A DNA stretch of 64,000 bases from Lentzea albidocapillata (GCF_000719115.1 NZ_JOEA01000021.1:105219-169218), one strand, 5' to 3'; positions 37,278-46,773 are shown, counted from the first letter of the stretch. The notes: generated by a model not told the origin, from the letters alone. Made by a program: numbers and translations.

Positions 37278-38270
37278 TCAGACGCCGAGCTGCTTCTTGA
37301 TGTCGTCCAGGACGACGTCCGCGGCGAGTACGCCGAGGCCGAGGAAGTAGGTCTCGTCGAGGACCGGCTTGGCCTTGCCCGCCTTGACGGCGTTCAGGCC
37401 GCTCCACAGCGGGCCGCCGACGACGTCGCCCGTCGCGGTCTTGGCCGGGTCGCCGTAGGTGGAGTAGAGGATGAAGTCGCCGTCGGCCTTGCCGATCTCC
37501 TCTGCGCTGACCTCGGCGGCCAGTTCGTCGACCTGGGACGGGGTCGGCTGGCCGATCTTGGCGTCGATCAGGATCGTGCCGATGAACGACTTCTTGGCGT
37601 AGAGGCGGATGCGGCCCGGAAGGAAGCGCAGCGCCGTCACCGTCGGGCGCACGCCGAAATTCTTCTCGATGGCGTTACCGGTCTCGACGGCCTTGGTCGT
37701 GTAGTCCTCGAGCATCTTCGCGGCGTCGGCCTGGCGGTCGAGCGCGGCGGCGTTGAGCAGGAAGTTCTCCTTCCACACGTAGCCGGGGCGCACGCTGAAC
37801 ACCGTCGGGGCGATCGCCGAGAGCTTCGGGTAGAGGGCCTCCGCGCGCAGCTGCGAGCCCAGGATGAGGTCCGGGTTCAGCTTGGCGATCGCTTCGAGGT
37901 TGATGTTGTTGATCGTGCCGACGTTCTCCGGGGTGCCGCCCTTGTCGCCGATGTAGGACGGCATGGTGGGTGAGCCGTCGGTGTAGGCGATGCCGACCGG
38001 CTTGATGCCCAGTGCGACGACGTTGTCGAGCTCGCCGGTGTCGAGCACGATCACCCGTTCGGGTTTCTTCTCGAGCTGGGTCTCGCCCATCGCGTGCTTG
38101 ATCGTGCGGGGGAACTCGCCGGGCTTCTGCTGCGTGCCGAAACCGTTGCTCAGCTCGACGGCCTTGCCGAAGTCCTCGCCACCTTGGGCGACGGTCGGCG
38201 TGTCCGGAGTGCTGGAGCAGGCGGTCAGGGTCAGGACGGCTGCTACGAGCAGCGCTGCTCTCTTGGGCAC
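37278..38270 (-). CDS. Iron-siderophore ABC transporter substrate-binding lipoprotein
   Basis: 330 residues. The lipobox is LTLTACSS (Cys near 18), followed by the FepB/FecB-type fold: PERVIVLDTGELDNVVALGIKPVGI, INLEAIAKLNPDLILGSQ, YPKLSAIAPTVF. It binds a ferric siderophore outside the membrane. No permease or ATPase gene is adjacent, so it is an orphan binding protein that would use a transporter encoded elsewhere. GTG 38270 follows GGAGG. A palindrome lies 44 bases upstream. Confidence 0.9.
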   Translation of the reverse strand: MPKRAALLVAAVLTLTACSSTPDTPTVAQGGEDFGKAVELSNGFGTQQKPGEFPRTIKHAMGETQLEKKPERVIVLDTGELDNVVALGIKPVGIAYTDGSPTMPSYIGDKGGTPENVGTINNINLEAIAKLNPDLILGSQLRAEALYPKLSAIAPTVFSVRPGYVWKENFLLNAAALDRQADAAKMLEDYTTKAVETGNAIEKNFGVRPTVTALRFLPGRIRLYAKKSFIGTILIDAKIGQPTPSQVDELAAEVSAEEIGKADGDFILYSTYGDPAKTATGDVVGGPLWSGLNAVKAGKAKPVLDETYFLGLGVLAADVVLDDIKKQLGV

Positions 38271-38313
38271 GACGTTGTTCCTCCACTACGGAACGTGATG
38301 TTGACCTGCGTTT

Positions 38314-38329
38314 GTTAGGGCGGCCTAAC
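38314..38329. promoter_or_regulatory. Palindrome upstream of the siderophore-binding protein gene (possible iron box)
   Basis: GTTAGG-GCGG-CCTAAC. The TTAGG and CCTAA halves recall the DtxR/IdeR/DmdR iron box, but the spacing is shorter than the usual 19-base box, so the assignment is tentative. Position upstream of an iron-uptake gene is the main support. Confidence 0.4.
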
Positions 38330-38414
38330 GGTACGCGGGTCCTTTGCTGGTTCCGAGTGTCAGACCCCCGGAGTAAGAAGGAACACGGCACCGACTCCTC
38401 GGGAGGGCTGTTCG

Positions 38415-39407
<993 letters not shown>

Positions 39408-39408
39408 A

Positions 39409-40035
39409 GTGGGCTGCACGGCAGCGGACGTCGTGGCGGCCCTGCGAGCCGCCGCGGCCGTCGTCCAGGAGCACCGCGACGAACTGGTGCGCCTGGACCA
39501 GGCGATCGGCGACGCCGACCACGGCGAGAACATGAAGCGCGGCTTCACCGCCGTGCTGTCCCGTTTGGACACCGAGCCACCCGACACACCCGGCAAGGTG
39601 CTGAAGCTGGTCGCCACGACGTTGATCTCGACGGTCGGCGGCGCTGCGGGCCCGTTGTACGGCACCGCGTTCCTGCGCGCGTCAGCCGCGGTGGGCGACG
39701 CGGCCGAGCTGGACCGCGACACGGTGGCCCGAGCCCTGCAGGCCGCGCTCGACGGCGTGTTCGCGCGCGGCAAGGCCGTGGTGGGCGACAAGACGATGGT
39801 CGACGCCCTGACCCCGGCCGTGACCGCCGCGGCGAGCGCCGAAGGCACGGTGGCCGCCACCCTCTCCGCAGCCGCCGACGCAGCGGAAGAAGGCGCTTCC
39901 TCGACCGTGCCCATGGTGGCGCGCAAGGGCCGCGCCTCCTACCTCGGCGAGCGCAGCGCCGGCCACATGGATCCGGGCGCGAGGTCGACAGCATTGCTGT
40001 TGCGCGCCTTCGCGGACGCGGCGGCCAAGGCATGA
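39409..40035 (+). CDS. dhaL: Dihydroxyacetone kinase ADP-binding subunit DhaL
   Basis: 208 residues. The Mg-ADP site is DQAIGDADHGENMKRG with its Asp cluster, plus GGAAGPLYGTAF and KGRASYLGERSAGHMDPGA at the C-terminal end. It carries the permanently bound ADP that is re-phosphorylated by DhaM. GTG 39409 is one base after the dhaK stop. Confidence 0.95.
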   Translation: MGCTAADVVAALRAAAAVVQEHRDELVRLDQAIGDADHGENMKRGFTAVLSRLDTEPPDTPGKVLKLVATTLISTVGGAAGPLYGTAFLRASAAVGDAAELDRDTVARALQAALDGVFARGKAVVGDKTMVDALTPAVTAAASAEGTVAATLSAAADAAEEGASSTVPMVARKGRASYLGERSAGHMDPGARSTALLLRAFADAAAKA

Positions 40036-40739
40036 CGGCGGCAGCGTCGGCGAGCCGAGTGGGCCTGGTGGTCGTCTCGCACAGCGACATGCTGGCCAAC
40101 GGCGTAGCGGAACTGGCCACCCAGATGGCGCCGGACGTCGCGGTGCTCCCCGTGGGCGGCACCGATGAAGGAGGCCTGGGCACCGACTACGGCGCGGTGG
40201 TCGAAGCCCTGGCCGACGCAGATTCAGGCGCGGGCGTGGTCGTGCTCTACGACCTGGGCAGCGCCAAGATGACGGCGGAGATGGCCGTCGAATCAGCGGA
40301 CGACCCTTCCCTCTACGCGGTGGTGGACGCCCCCTTGGTGGAAGGCGCGGTGGCGGCAGCCGTAGCCGCACAGGGAGGCGCCCCACTGTCCGACGTGGCG
40401 AGCGCCGCCGAGGGCGCCTCGGGCGAGGCCCCGGCGTCCGCGCCCACCCGTCCAGCACTGCACCTGGTGCCGGACGCCGTGTCGGCAGAGGTGTTGCTGA
40501 CCAACGAGGTGGGCCTGCACGCCCGCCCGGCAGCCCTGCTCGCCCGCACCGTCGCAGAACTCGACGCCGACGTGGTGGTCCGCTACGGCGATGAGGAGGC
40601 GAACGCGGCAAGCGTGCTGGCCCTGATGGGCCTGAGCGCGCCAGGCGGCAAGTCGATCACCGTGATGGCCACGGGCAAGGACGCGGGGGAGGCGGTAAGA
40701 CGCATCGAGGAGCTGGCGGAGAGGGGTTTCGACGACTGA
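40032..40739 (+). CDS. dhaM: PTS-dependent dihydroxyacetone kinase phosphotransferase DhaM (EIIA-HPr fusion)
   Basis: 235 residues. The N-terminal mannose-type EIIA domain has H17 in VVVSHSDM. After a Gly/Ala/Ser linker comes an HPr domain with H163 in NEVGLHARPAALLA and GKSITVMATGKD. No EI domain follows, so phosphate must come from a separate EI. ATG 40032 overlaps the dhaL stop (ATGA). Confidence 0.94.
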   Translation: MTAAASASRVGLVVVSHSDMLANGVAELATQMAPDVAVLPVGGTDEGGLGTDYGAVVEALADADSGAGVVVLYDLGSAKMTAEMAVESADDPSLYAVVDAPLVEGAVAAAVAAQGGAPLSDVASAAEGASGEAPASAPTRPALHLVPDAVSAEVLLTNEVGLHARPAALLARTVAELDADVVVRYGDEEANAASVLALMGLSAPGGKSITVMATGKDAGEAVRRIEELAERGFDD

Positions 40740-40741
40740 CG

Positions 40742-40764
40742 CCGGTCGCCGGCGTGGCGACCGG
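40742..40764 (+). terminator. Hairpin after dhaM
   Basis: CCGGTCGC (40742-40749) pairs perfectly with GCGACCGG (40757-40764) across a seven-base loop, three bases after the dhaM stop. No T run follows, as is common in high-GC actinobacteria. Confidence 0.5.
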
Positions 40765-41229
40765 GTGGCGCGGTGGTCGGTGGCCCACCTGCCGCAGGCG
40801 GCTACCGCTAGCTGGCCGCCGCGGCCTGTTCGCCACATCCGGCACCGTGATCCGGCCACCTCAGGTCGAGGCAGGCCACCTCAGCCTGTCGTGATCCGAC
40901 CTTGCCGAGGCTCAACCTCCCCGAGGTCACGCCAGCCGAGTCCCGCCTGCTGCGTTTCCGTCCTGCGGCCGTCCGCCCACCCTGTCCTGCGGCCGTCCGC
41001 CCGTCCGCCCGTCCGCCCGTCCGCCCGTCCGCCCGTCCGCCCGTCCGTCCGCCCAACATGGCCCCGACCAAGCCGTCGCCTCTCAGATGGCGCAAGGCCC
41101 CGTTCCCCCACAAGGGTTCATCAGGCAAAAGGCCGGTTCCAGGCGTTTGCTAGACCGATAACTGTTTCGATCCCGATGGCGAAGCTCACGACGCCTGCCG
41201 GCGCTGGGAGTGGCATAGTCGCCCGCAAG
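40765..41229. other. Intergenic stretch without a gene
   Basis: Between dhaM and the 3-hydroxyacyl-CoA dehydrogenase. Open frames cross it but have no ribosome binding site and read as Arg/Pro-rich low complexity. It contains an 8-base tandem repeat (listed separately) and a duplicated TCCTGCGGCCGTCCGCC segment just before it. Confidence 0.6.
40993..41048 (+). repeat. Tandem 8-base repeat
   Basis: The unit CCGTCCGC occurs six times without change (40993-41040), and a seventh copy is altered at its last base. Copy number of such arrays varies by slippage. It lies 230 bases before the dehydrogenase start and is not CRISPR-like. Confidence 0.85.
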
Positions 41230-41243
41230 TTACTCCTTGGTAG
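41230..41243. promoter_or_regulatory. Candidate operator (TTACTNNNNAGTAA-like) upstream of the 3-hydroxyacyl-CoA dehydrogenase gene
   Basis: TTACTCCTTGGTAG matches eight of ten defined positions, with an intact left half. It ends 31 bases before the start codon, the same distance as the mutase-gene site. Confidence 0.42.
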
Positions 41244-41274
41244 CCCACGATTTACCCCGGCAGGGAGGTCTGCA

Positions 41275-43050
41275 GTGGCGCGCGAAATCAACACCGTCGG
41301 AGTCGTCGGCTTCGGAACCATGGGCGCGGGCATCGTGGAGGTACTCGCGCGCACCGGGCTCGCGGTGAGGGTGGTGGAAGTCGACGCGGCCGGCATCGAG
41401 CGCGGTCTCGGGCACCTCGAGCACTCGACGCAGCGGGCCGTGAAGCGGGAGAAGCTGACCGCGGACGAGAGCACGGCGCTGCACGGCAGGGTCACCACGA
41501 GCCTCGACCTGAGCAGCCTCGCGGACTGCGATCTCGTCATCGAGGCCGTGCCGGAGAGCATCGAGCTCAAGGCGCGGATCTTCAAGGACCTCGACGAGGT
41601 CCTGAAGCCCGAGGCGATCATCGCGTCCAACACATCGTCGCTGTCGATCACCGAGATCAGCGTGGTCACGAAGAGGCCCGGCAAGGTCGTGGGCCTGCAC
41701 TTCTTCAACCCCACGCAGGTCCTCAAGCTGGTCGAGGTCGTGCGCACGGTCGTCACGGAGCCGGACGTGATCACCGACGTGGTCGCGTTCACCGAGCGGC
41801 TGGGCAAGTCGCCGGTCGTGATCGGGGACAGGGCGGGCTTCATCGCGAACGCCCTCCTCTTCCCGTACCTCAACCACGCCGTCAAGATGCTGGAGTCCAG
41901 GTACGCGACGCGCGAGGACCTCGACGCGGCCATGCGGTACGGGTGCGGCTACCCGATGGGACCGTTGGCGCTGCTGGACCTCATCGGTCTCGACACCGCG
42001 TACGAGATCCTCGACACGATGTACCACCAGTCGCGCAATCGGTTGCACTCGCCGGCGCCGCTGCTGAAGCAGATGATCACGGCCGGACTGCTCGGCAGGA
42101 AGACCGGCCGCGGTTTCTACACCTACGACGGGCCCGATTCGCCGGTCGTCGTCAAGGACGTGCACACCCCGTCCGAAGTGGACAGTGCTACGCAGGCTCG
42201 TGAGGTTCAACGGGTCGGTGTCATCGGCACGGGCACGATGGCCACGGGCATCGCCGAGGTGTTCGCCAAGCGCGGGTACGACGTGGTGCTGCGGGCGCGC
42301 GGTCTGGACAAGGCGGAGAAGGCGATCGGCGCGGTGCGCAAGTCGCTCGACCGCGCGGTCAGCAAGGGCAAGCTCTCCGAGGCGGACCGCGACGCGGCGC
42401 TCGCCCGCATCTCGCCCGCCGTGGAGTTCGTGGAACTGGCGGACTGCGACCTGGTCGTCGAGGCGGTGGCCGAGGAGATCGGGATCAAGAAGGAGGTCTT
42501 CGCGGCGCTCGACGAGGTGTGCAAGCCCGGCGCGGTGCTCGCGACGACCACGTCCTCGCTGCCGGTCATCGAGGTCGCGGCCGCCACGAGCAGGCCGGCG
42601 GACGTCGTAGGCCTGCACTTCTTCAACCCCGCGCAGGTCATGAAGCTGGTGGAGGTCGTGGAGACGATCTCCACGGGCGCCGACGTGGTCGCGACGGCCC
42701 GCAAGATCTGCCTCGACCTCGGCAAGCACCCGGTGCACTGCGGCGACGTGGCCGGCTTCATCGTCAACGCGCTGCTCTTCCCGTATCTGAACGACGCGGT
42801 GAAGATGCTGGAGGCCCATTACGCCGAGGCGGACGACATCGACAACGCGATGAAGGTCGGCTGCGGCCTGCCGATGGGACCGTTCGCGCTGCTCGACGTC
42901 GTGGGTCTGGACGTGTCGCTGGCGATCCAGCGCACGCTCTACAACGAGTTCCGCGAGCCCGGCTTCGCGCCGGCACCGTTGCTGGAACACCTGGTCACGG
43001 CCGGTCGCCTCGGCCGCAAGACCGGCAAGGGGTTCCGCGACTACTCGTGA
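41275..43050 (+). CDS. Tandem 3-hydroxyacyl-CoA (3-hydroxybutyryl-CoA) dehydrogenase
   Basis: 591 residues made of two full 3-hydroxyacyl-CoA dehydrogenase units. Each has a Rossmann domain (VGVVGFGTMGAGI; VGVIGTGTMATGI), the catalytic His segment (VGLHFFNPTQVLKLVEVV; VGLHFFNPAQVMKLVEVV) and a C-terminal helical domain (NALLFPYLNHAVKMLE; NALLFPYLNDAVKMLE). The first unit keeps NTSSLSI. The second has TTSSLPV and GxGxMA, so the two halves may differ in activity. The likely reaction is NAD(P)H-linked acetoacetyl-CoA/3-hydroxybutyryl-CoA interconversion. GTG 41275 follows CAGGGAGG. Confidence 0.93.
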   Translation: MAREINTVGVVGFGTMGAGIVEVLARTGLAVRVVEVDAAGIERGLGHLEHSTQRAVKREKLTADESTALHGRVTTSLDLSSLADCDLVIEAVPESIELKARIFKDLDEVLKPEAIIASNTSSLSITEISVVTKRPGKVVGLHFFNPTQVLKLVEVVRTVVTEPDVITDVVAFTERLGKSPVVIGDRAGFIANALLFPYLNHAVKMLESRYATREDLDAAMRYGCGYPMGPLALLDLIGLDTAYEILDTMYHQSRNRLHSPAPLLKQMITAGLLGRKTGRGFYTYDGPDSPVVVKDVHTPSEVDSATQAREVQRVGVIGTGTMATGIAEVFAKRGYDVVLRARGLDKAEKAIGAVRKSLDRAVSKGKLSEADRDAALARISPAVEFVELADCDLVVEAVAEEIGIKKEVFAALDEVCKPGAVLATTTSSLPVIEVAAATSRPADVVGLHFFNPAQVMKLVEVVETISTGADVVATARKICLDLGKHPVHCGDVAGFIVNALLFPYLNDAVKMLEAHYAEADDIDNAMKVGCGLPMGPFALLDVVGLDVSLAIQRTLYNEFREPGFAPAPLLEHLVTAGRLGRKTGKGFRDYS

Positions 43051-43094
43051 GCCGCTCACAGGGGCACCATGTCGCGTCTGGCATGGTGGGAGCC

Positions 43095-43688
43095 ATGCGG
43101 CGACTGGTGCTCCTGTTGGCTGTCCTCGTGCTCGCGTCCGGCTGTGCGCGTGCGATCGTCGAGGGCAGTCCGGTCGCGCAGGCCCCTCTCGACGTGACCT
43201 CGCCGTTCGACAAGGAAGGGTCCACGGACCCGAGCACCGAGCCCAGTGAGTCCGAGGATCCGGAGAGCGGGCCGATCGACGGCGAGATCACGCCCAACTG
43301 CGCCAAGCTGAAGTGGACGGACCTGCCCTACCCCGGCGCCAAGGCCGAAACGCCGCCCACGCAGATCAACTACGACTCGACGTTCGAGGAGTCGTGCCGC
43401 TGGACGACGAAGGTCGACAACGTCGAAGTCGGTGTCTCCCTGCGTTTCCGGGAGGGCACGCAGATCAAGATCGAGCGCACCACCGGCGACTGGGACGTGA
43501 AGGGCCACAAGGTCTCGTACCTGAACCGCACCGGCGAGCAGGACGTCGAACCGTCGTGCGTGCTCGCCCTGCCCTACAACGGTGGCGGGCTCGGCATCAT
43601 CGTCATCGACTCGACCGGCAAGTTCGGCGACGTCTGCGACCAGGGCCGCAAGGTCGCCGAGGTCATGATCGACCGCGAGACGTCCTAG
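43095..43688 (+). CDS. Secreted lipoprotein, DUF3558-like
   Basis: 197 residues. The signal peptide MRRLVLLLAVLVLASGC has lipobox LASGC, then an acidic Ser/Thr/Pro/Glu linker, then a small domain with paired Cys residues (NCAKLKWTDLPYPGAK, ESCRWTT, SCVLALPY, DVCDQGRK). ATG 43095 has GGGAG upstream. It overlaps the broken sigma-factor gene by four bases at the 3' end. Function unknown. Confidence 0.72.
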   Translation: MRRLVLLLAVLVLASGCARAIVEGSPVAQAPLDVTSPFDKEGSTDPSTEPSESEDPESGPIDGEITPNCAKLKWTDLPYPGAKAETPPTQINYDSTFEESCRWTTKVDNVEVGVSLRFREGTQIKIERTTGDWDVKGHKVSYLNRTGEQDVEPSCVLALPYNGGGLGIIVIDSTGKFGDVCDQGRKVAEVMIDRETS

Positions 43689-44601
43689 TCCTGGTCCTGT
43701 CCCGCGGTTCGCCAGGGCTTGAGCTTGTCCGGGTTCCGCACCGCCCAGATCCTGGTGATCCGGTCGTTCTCCACCTCGAAGGCCGCCACCGTCACCGCGA
43801 CACCGTCATAGGTCGCCACCAGGCCCGGCCTGCCGTTGACCGTCCTGGCGAGGATCGTCAGATCCGGCGCGATCTTCCCGATGCCGATGAGGTAGCGGGC
43901 GATCTGCTCGCGGCCTTCCACCGGCTTCAGCACCGTGCCGACCTGGCCGCCGCCGTCGGCGATCATGATGGCGGCCGGGTCCAGCAAGGCGATCAGGGCC
44001 TGGATGTCCTGCGCTTCCCAGGCTTGTCTGAAATCTCGCACCACGTCCGCCTGCCGCGCGGCCGGGATCTCGTCGCGCTGCGATGCGCGAATCCGCCGTC
44101 GCGCGGACGTGGCCAGTTGCCGGCACGCCGCAGGGCTCCTGCCGACGATGTGCGCGACCTCCGCGAACGGAACCGGTAGACGTCGTGCAGCACGAAGCTG
44201 ACCCGTTCCGCCGGAGTCATCTGCTCCAGCACCACCAGGAACGCCATGGTGACCGACTCGTCGAGGGTGACGCGGTCCGCCGGATCGGGCCCGCCGCCCC
44301 ATTCCTCCCGGTCCGGGAGAGGCTCCGGGATCCACTCACCGACGTAGCGCTCCCGCCTGGCCCTGGCCGAACCCAGCACGTCCAGGCAGATGCGGCCGGC
44401 CACCCTCGTCAGCCACGCTCCCGGGGACTCGATGGTGTCCCGCTGGTCTGGTGACAGCGCGTACCACCGCGCGTAGGTCTCCTGCAGCACGTCCTCGGCG
44501 TCGGCCAGTGAACCCAGCAGGCGGTAGGCGAGGTTCAGCAGTTGCCGCTGTTCGCTCACGATCGCGTGTACACCGGAATCAGCCAAGGTCCCCCGCCTCA
44601 C
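43685..44601 (-). pseudogene. ECF sigma factor with SnoaL-like C-terminal domain (SigJ/ECF41-type), frameshifted
   Basis: The frame from about 44601 encodes sigma regions 2 and 4 up to SFVLHDVYRF. The next frame continues with PFAEVAHIVGRSPAACRQLATSARRR and then a SnoaL-2-type domain (VVRDFRQAWEAQDIQALIALLDPAAIMIADGGG). Adding one base near 44170 (GAACGGAACC to GAACGGGAACC on the plus strand) restores one protein of about 305 residues, the normal size for this group. As written, the upstream frame runs on into an unrelated Arg-rich tail. A recent mutation or a sequence error are the two explanations. GTG 44601 and TTG 44586 are possible starts. Confidence 0.82.
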
Positions 44602-44630
44602 ATTTCCGGATGCTGCGTCGTCGGACTGTC

Positions 44631-45003
44631 ATGGCCACGCAAACCACGGCAAAAACCGCCAACCTCAAGCTCCTGCACGCCACCGTCGCGCTGCAGACCG
44701 CAGCCGTCTTCCTTCAGTCCGTGACCGCGGGGTTGATGATGACGACCCTCCCGTACGGGCACGTCCTGCACAGCGCCGGCTCGTACACGTTGTGGGTCGT
44801 CACGGTCGTCCACGTCGTCGTCGCGGTTCTCGCGTGGCGGCCGGGCGGCGGGTCACCTCAGGCCATCTGGTACGCGGCAGGCTCTGGTGCTGATCACCGC
44901 TCAGGTCTACATCGGTGTCTTCCACCTCACGGCGCTGCACGTTCCCCTCGCCGCGGCGCTGCTCGTCGCCAGCGTGGTCTACCTCTTCAAGATCCGGCGC
45001 TAG
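44631..45003 (+). pseudogene. Four-span small membrane protein, frameshifted
   Basis: From ATG 44631 the frame gives LLHATVALQTAAVFLQSVTAG and SYTLWVVTVVHVVVAVLAW, up to SPQAIWYAA. The plus-one frame then continues from about 44878 with QALVLITAQVYIGVFHLTAL and VPLAAALLVASVVYLFKIRR to TAG at 45003. Together they make a sensible protein of about 124 residues with four helices. One extra base (or two missing) near 44876-44882 separates the parts. It is divergent from the broken sigma-factor gene and may be its functional neighbour. Function unknown. Confidence 0.72.
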
Positions 45004-45206
45004 CTGCAGCAACCTCCACCGCAACAACCGCCGCCGCCACCACCGGGCGCGGCCTGCTGCGTGCCGCCGATCCCGGCCATGGACAGCAGCTTCATCGTGT
45101 CGGGATGACCCTCGGGGCAGTTCGCCGGCGAGGACGACTCGCTCATCGGGCGCTGCACGTCGAAGGTGTCGTCGCAGGTTCGGCAACGGAACTCGTAGGT
45201 CGGCAC
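45000..45206 (-). CDS. FmdB-family zinc ribbon protein
   Basis: 68 residues: MPTYEFRCRTCDDTFDVQRPM is the FmdB/CxxC-CxxC-SSSS regulatory-type start. The first zinc knuckle (CRTC) is present, the second pair reduces to a single Cys (NCPEGHP), and the tail is Gly/Cys-rich (GGGGGGCCGGGCCS). It overlaps the broken membrane-protein gene tail to tail. Role unknown. Confidence 0.85.
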   Translation of the reverse strand: MPTYEFRCRTCDDTFDVQRPMSESSSPANCPEGHPDTMKLLSMAGIGGTQQAAPGGGGGGCCGGGCCS

Positions 45207-45238
45207 GCCCTGATTCTACGAGCGGTTAACGTGTTGTC

Positions 45239-45532
45239 GTGCCACGTCGTAACAGCCCCAAGCCAGACGAACCCCGACCGCTCGGTGGTGGTGTCGGCTG
45301 GGCGCGCGCAGAGTCAGGACCGGACGGGGACTGGCTGGTCCGCGCCATCTCGGGCGCTCAGGCGCAGAAGACCTACCGCTGCCCCGGCTGCGACCACGAG
45401 ATCCGCCCCGGCGTCGCACACGTCGTGGCGTGGCCCGCCCAGGAGACGGGCTCGGTGGAGGAACGCCGCCACTGGCACCAGGCGTGCTGGTCCACGCGCG
45501 GCCGGCGAGGCCCGGCCGCGCGCCGCTGGTAA
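45239..45532 (+). CDS. Conserved small protein with a CxxC zinc-binding pattern
   Basis: 97 basic residues with YRCPGCDHEIRPGVAHVVAW and, further on, HWHQACW, which together could form one zinc site (CPGC plus H/C). Proteins like this are often labelled ATP/GTP-binding, but no P-loop is present. GTG 45239 lies 32 bases from the divergent FmdB gene. Confidence 0.7.
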   Translation: MPRRNSPKPDEPRPLGGGVGWARAESGPDGDWLVRAISGAQAQKTYRCPGCDHEIRPGVAHVVAWPAQETGSVEERRHWHQACWSTRGRRGPAARRW

Positions 45533-45535
45533 TCC

Positions 45536-46228
45536 CTAAAGCCCGACCTGTTGACGCCACCGTTCGAGCCGGAAGCGGAACTCGTCCGGCTGCTCGACGG
45601 GCGGCAGGTGCCCCGCGTCCTCGATGCGTTCGCTCGTGGAGTGCATCAGCGTCACGGCCAGCTTCGCCGCCACGTCGGGCGGCGTGAGCTTGTCGTGTTC
45701 GCCCACCAGCACCAGGGACGGGACGTTCAGCGACTCCAGCACGTCCGTCGAGTCCGGCCGCTTCGCCATCGCGCGCTGCCACCACGCCACGTCCTCGGCC
45801 CGCTGGTCGAGGATCATGGTGCGCACCGACGCCCGCGCCGTGTCCGACGCGTCGGGGCCGAGCAGGTTCGGCAGCATCGCGTCCGCCAGCCACTCGCCGA
45901 CGCCCTCGCGTTCGACGCGGTCGGCCATCGCGTGGCGGTTCGCGGCCGCTTCCGGCGTGTCCGCGGTGTGCTTGGTGTCGACGAAGACCAGGCCCTTGAC
46001 GCGTTCCGGCGCATGCCTGAGCAACGCCATCGCCACGTAGCCGCCCATCGAGCAACCGCCGAGCACGACGCTGTCCAGCTTGCGTTCGTCGAGCACGCCG
46101 AGCACCTGGGCGGCGACGGTGTCGAGATCGGGTTCACCGTGGCCGCGCAGCGACGGCGTCAGCGCGCCCGGCACGTCCCACATCCGCGCGTCGAGCGGAA
46201 AGGCGTGCAGCAGCACCAGGTCGTCCAT
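45536..46228 (-). CDS. Alpha/beta hydrolase
   Basis: 230 residues. The nucleophile elbow is GGCSMGGYVA, the acid is in VLVGEHDKLTP and the His in IEDAGHLPPVEQPDEF. LVLLHAFPLDARMWD is the oxyanion-side start. It is close to BioH/3-oxoadipate enol-lactonase-like hydrolases, and the substrate is not assignable. ATG 46228 overlaps the stop of the upstream GNAT gene (TGATG), so the two are coupled. Confidence 0.87.
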   Translation of the reverse strand: MDDLVLLHAFPLDARMWDVPGALTPSLRGHGEPDLDTVAAQVLGVLDERKLDSVVLGGCSMGGYVAMALLRHAPERVKGLVFVDTKHTADTPEAAANRHAMADRVEREGVGEWLADAMLPNLLGPDASDTARASVRTMILDQRAEDVAWWQRAMAKRPDSTDVLESLNVPSLVLVGEHDKLTPPDVAAKLAVTLMHSTSERIEDAGHLPPVEQPDEFRFRLERWRQQVGL

Positions 46229-46773
46229 CAGCTCTCCCACTCCGGCGCCAGCACCGACCACACCTCGAGGTCCTGCCGAACCCCGCGGTACAGGAAGTAC
46301 GAGCGCAGCACGCCGTCCTTGCTCATCCCGAGCCGCCGCGCGACCGCGATGCTGGGCGCGTTCGCCGACGACACCAGCCACTCAACCCGATGCACGCCGC
46401 GCTCGCGAATCACCCAGTCGATGAGGATCTTCGACGCCCGCGTGATCAGCCCCTTGCCGGTCGCGGCCGGCTCCAGCCAGCACCCGACCTCGGCGCGGCC
46501 CTGCGGGACGTCCATCACGCGCAGCAGCACGCCGCCGACCAGCTTGTCGTCCAGCCAGATCCCGAAGATCCGCCCGGTGTCGGCCGCCGCCTTGTCCGCG
46601 TAGCCCCGCAGGAGTGCGCGTGCGCTCTCCAGGTCTCCCGCCTTGTCCGCGAACCCGATGTGCTGCCCGATGAACTCCCGGCCGCGCTCCATGTGCGCGA
46701 AGAACTCCTCGGCCTGCCACGGTTCCAGCGGCCTGAGCTCGGCACCGTCCGTGCCCAGCGATTTCACGAACAT
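46228..46773 (-). CDS. GNAT-family N-acetyltransferase (RimJ/RimL-like)
   Basis: 181 residues. The acetyl-CoA binding region reads EVGCWLEPAATGKGLITRASKIL, followed by RVEWLVSSANAPSIAVARRLGM and a C-terminal strand WSVLAPEW, typical of ribosomal-protein or peptide N-acetyltransferases. ATG 46773 is 24 bases from the divergent phosphatase start. Target unknown. Confidence 0.87.
   Translation of the reverse strand: MFVKSLGTDGAELRPLEPWQAEEFFAHMERGREFIGQHIGFADKAGDLESARALLRGYADKAAADTGRIFGIWLDDKLVGGVLLRVMDVPQGRAEVGCWLEPAATGKGLITRASKILIDWVIRERGVHRVEWLVSSANAPSIAVARRLGMSKDGVLRSYFLYRGVRQDLEVWSVLAPEWES

Noticed and set aside
40993..41048. Tandem repeat considered as a CRISPR array
   Set aside because: The unit is 8 bases with no spacers and no cas genes nearby.
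43047..43059. GTGAGCCGCTCAC palindrome at the end of the tandem dehydrogenase gene as a terminator
   Set aside because: The arms are separated by a single base, so a stable RNA hairpin of useful length cannot form.
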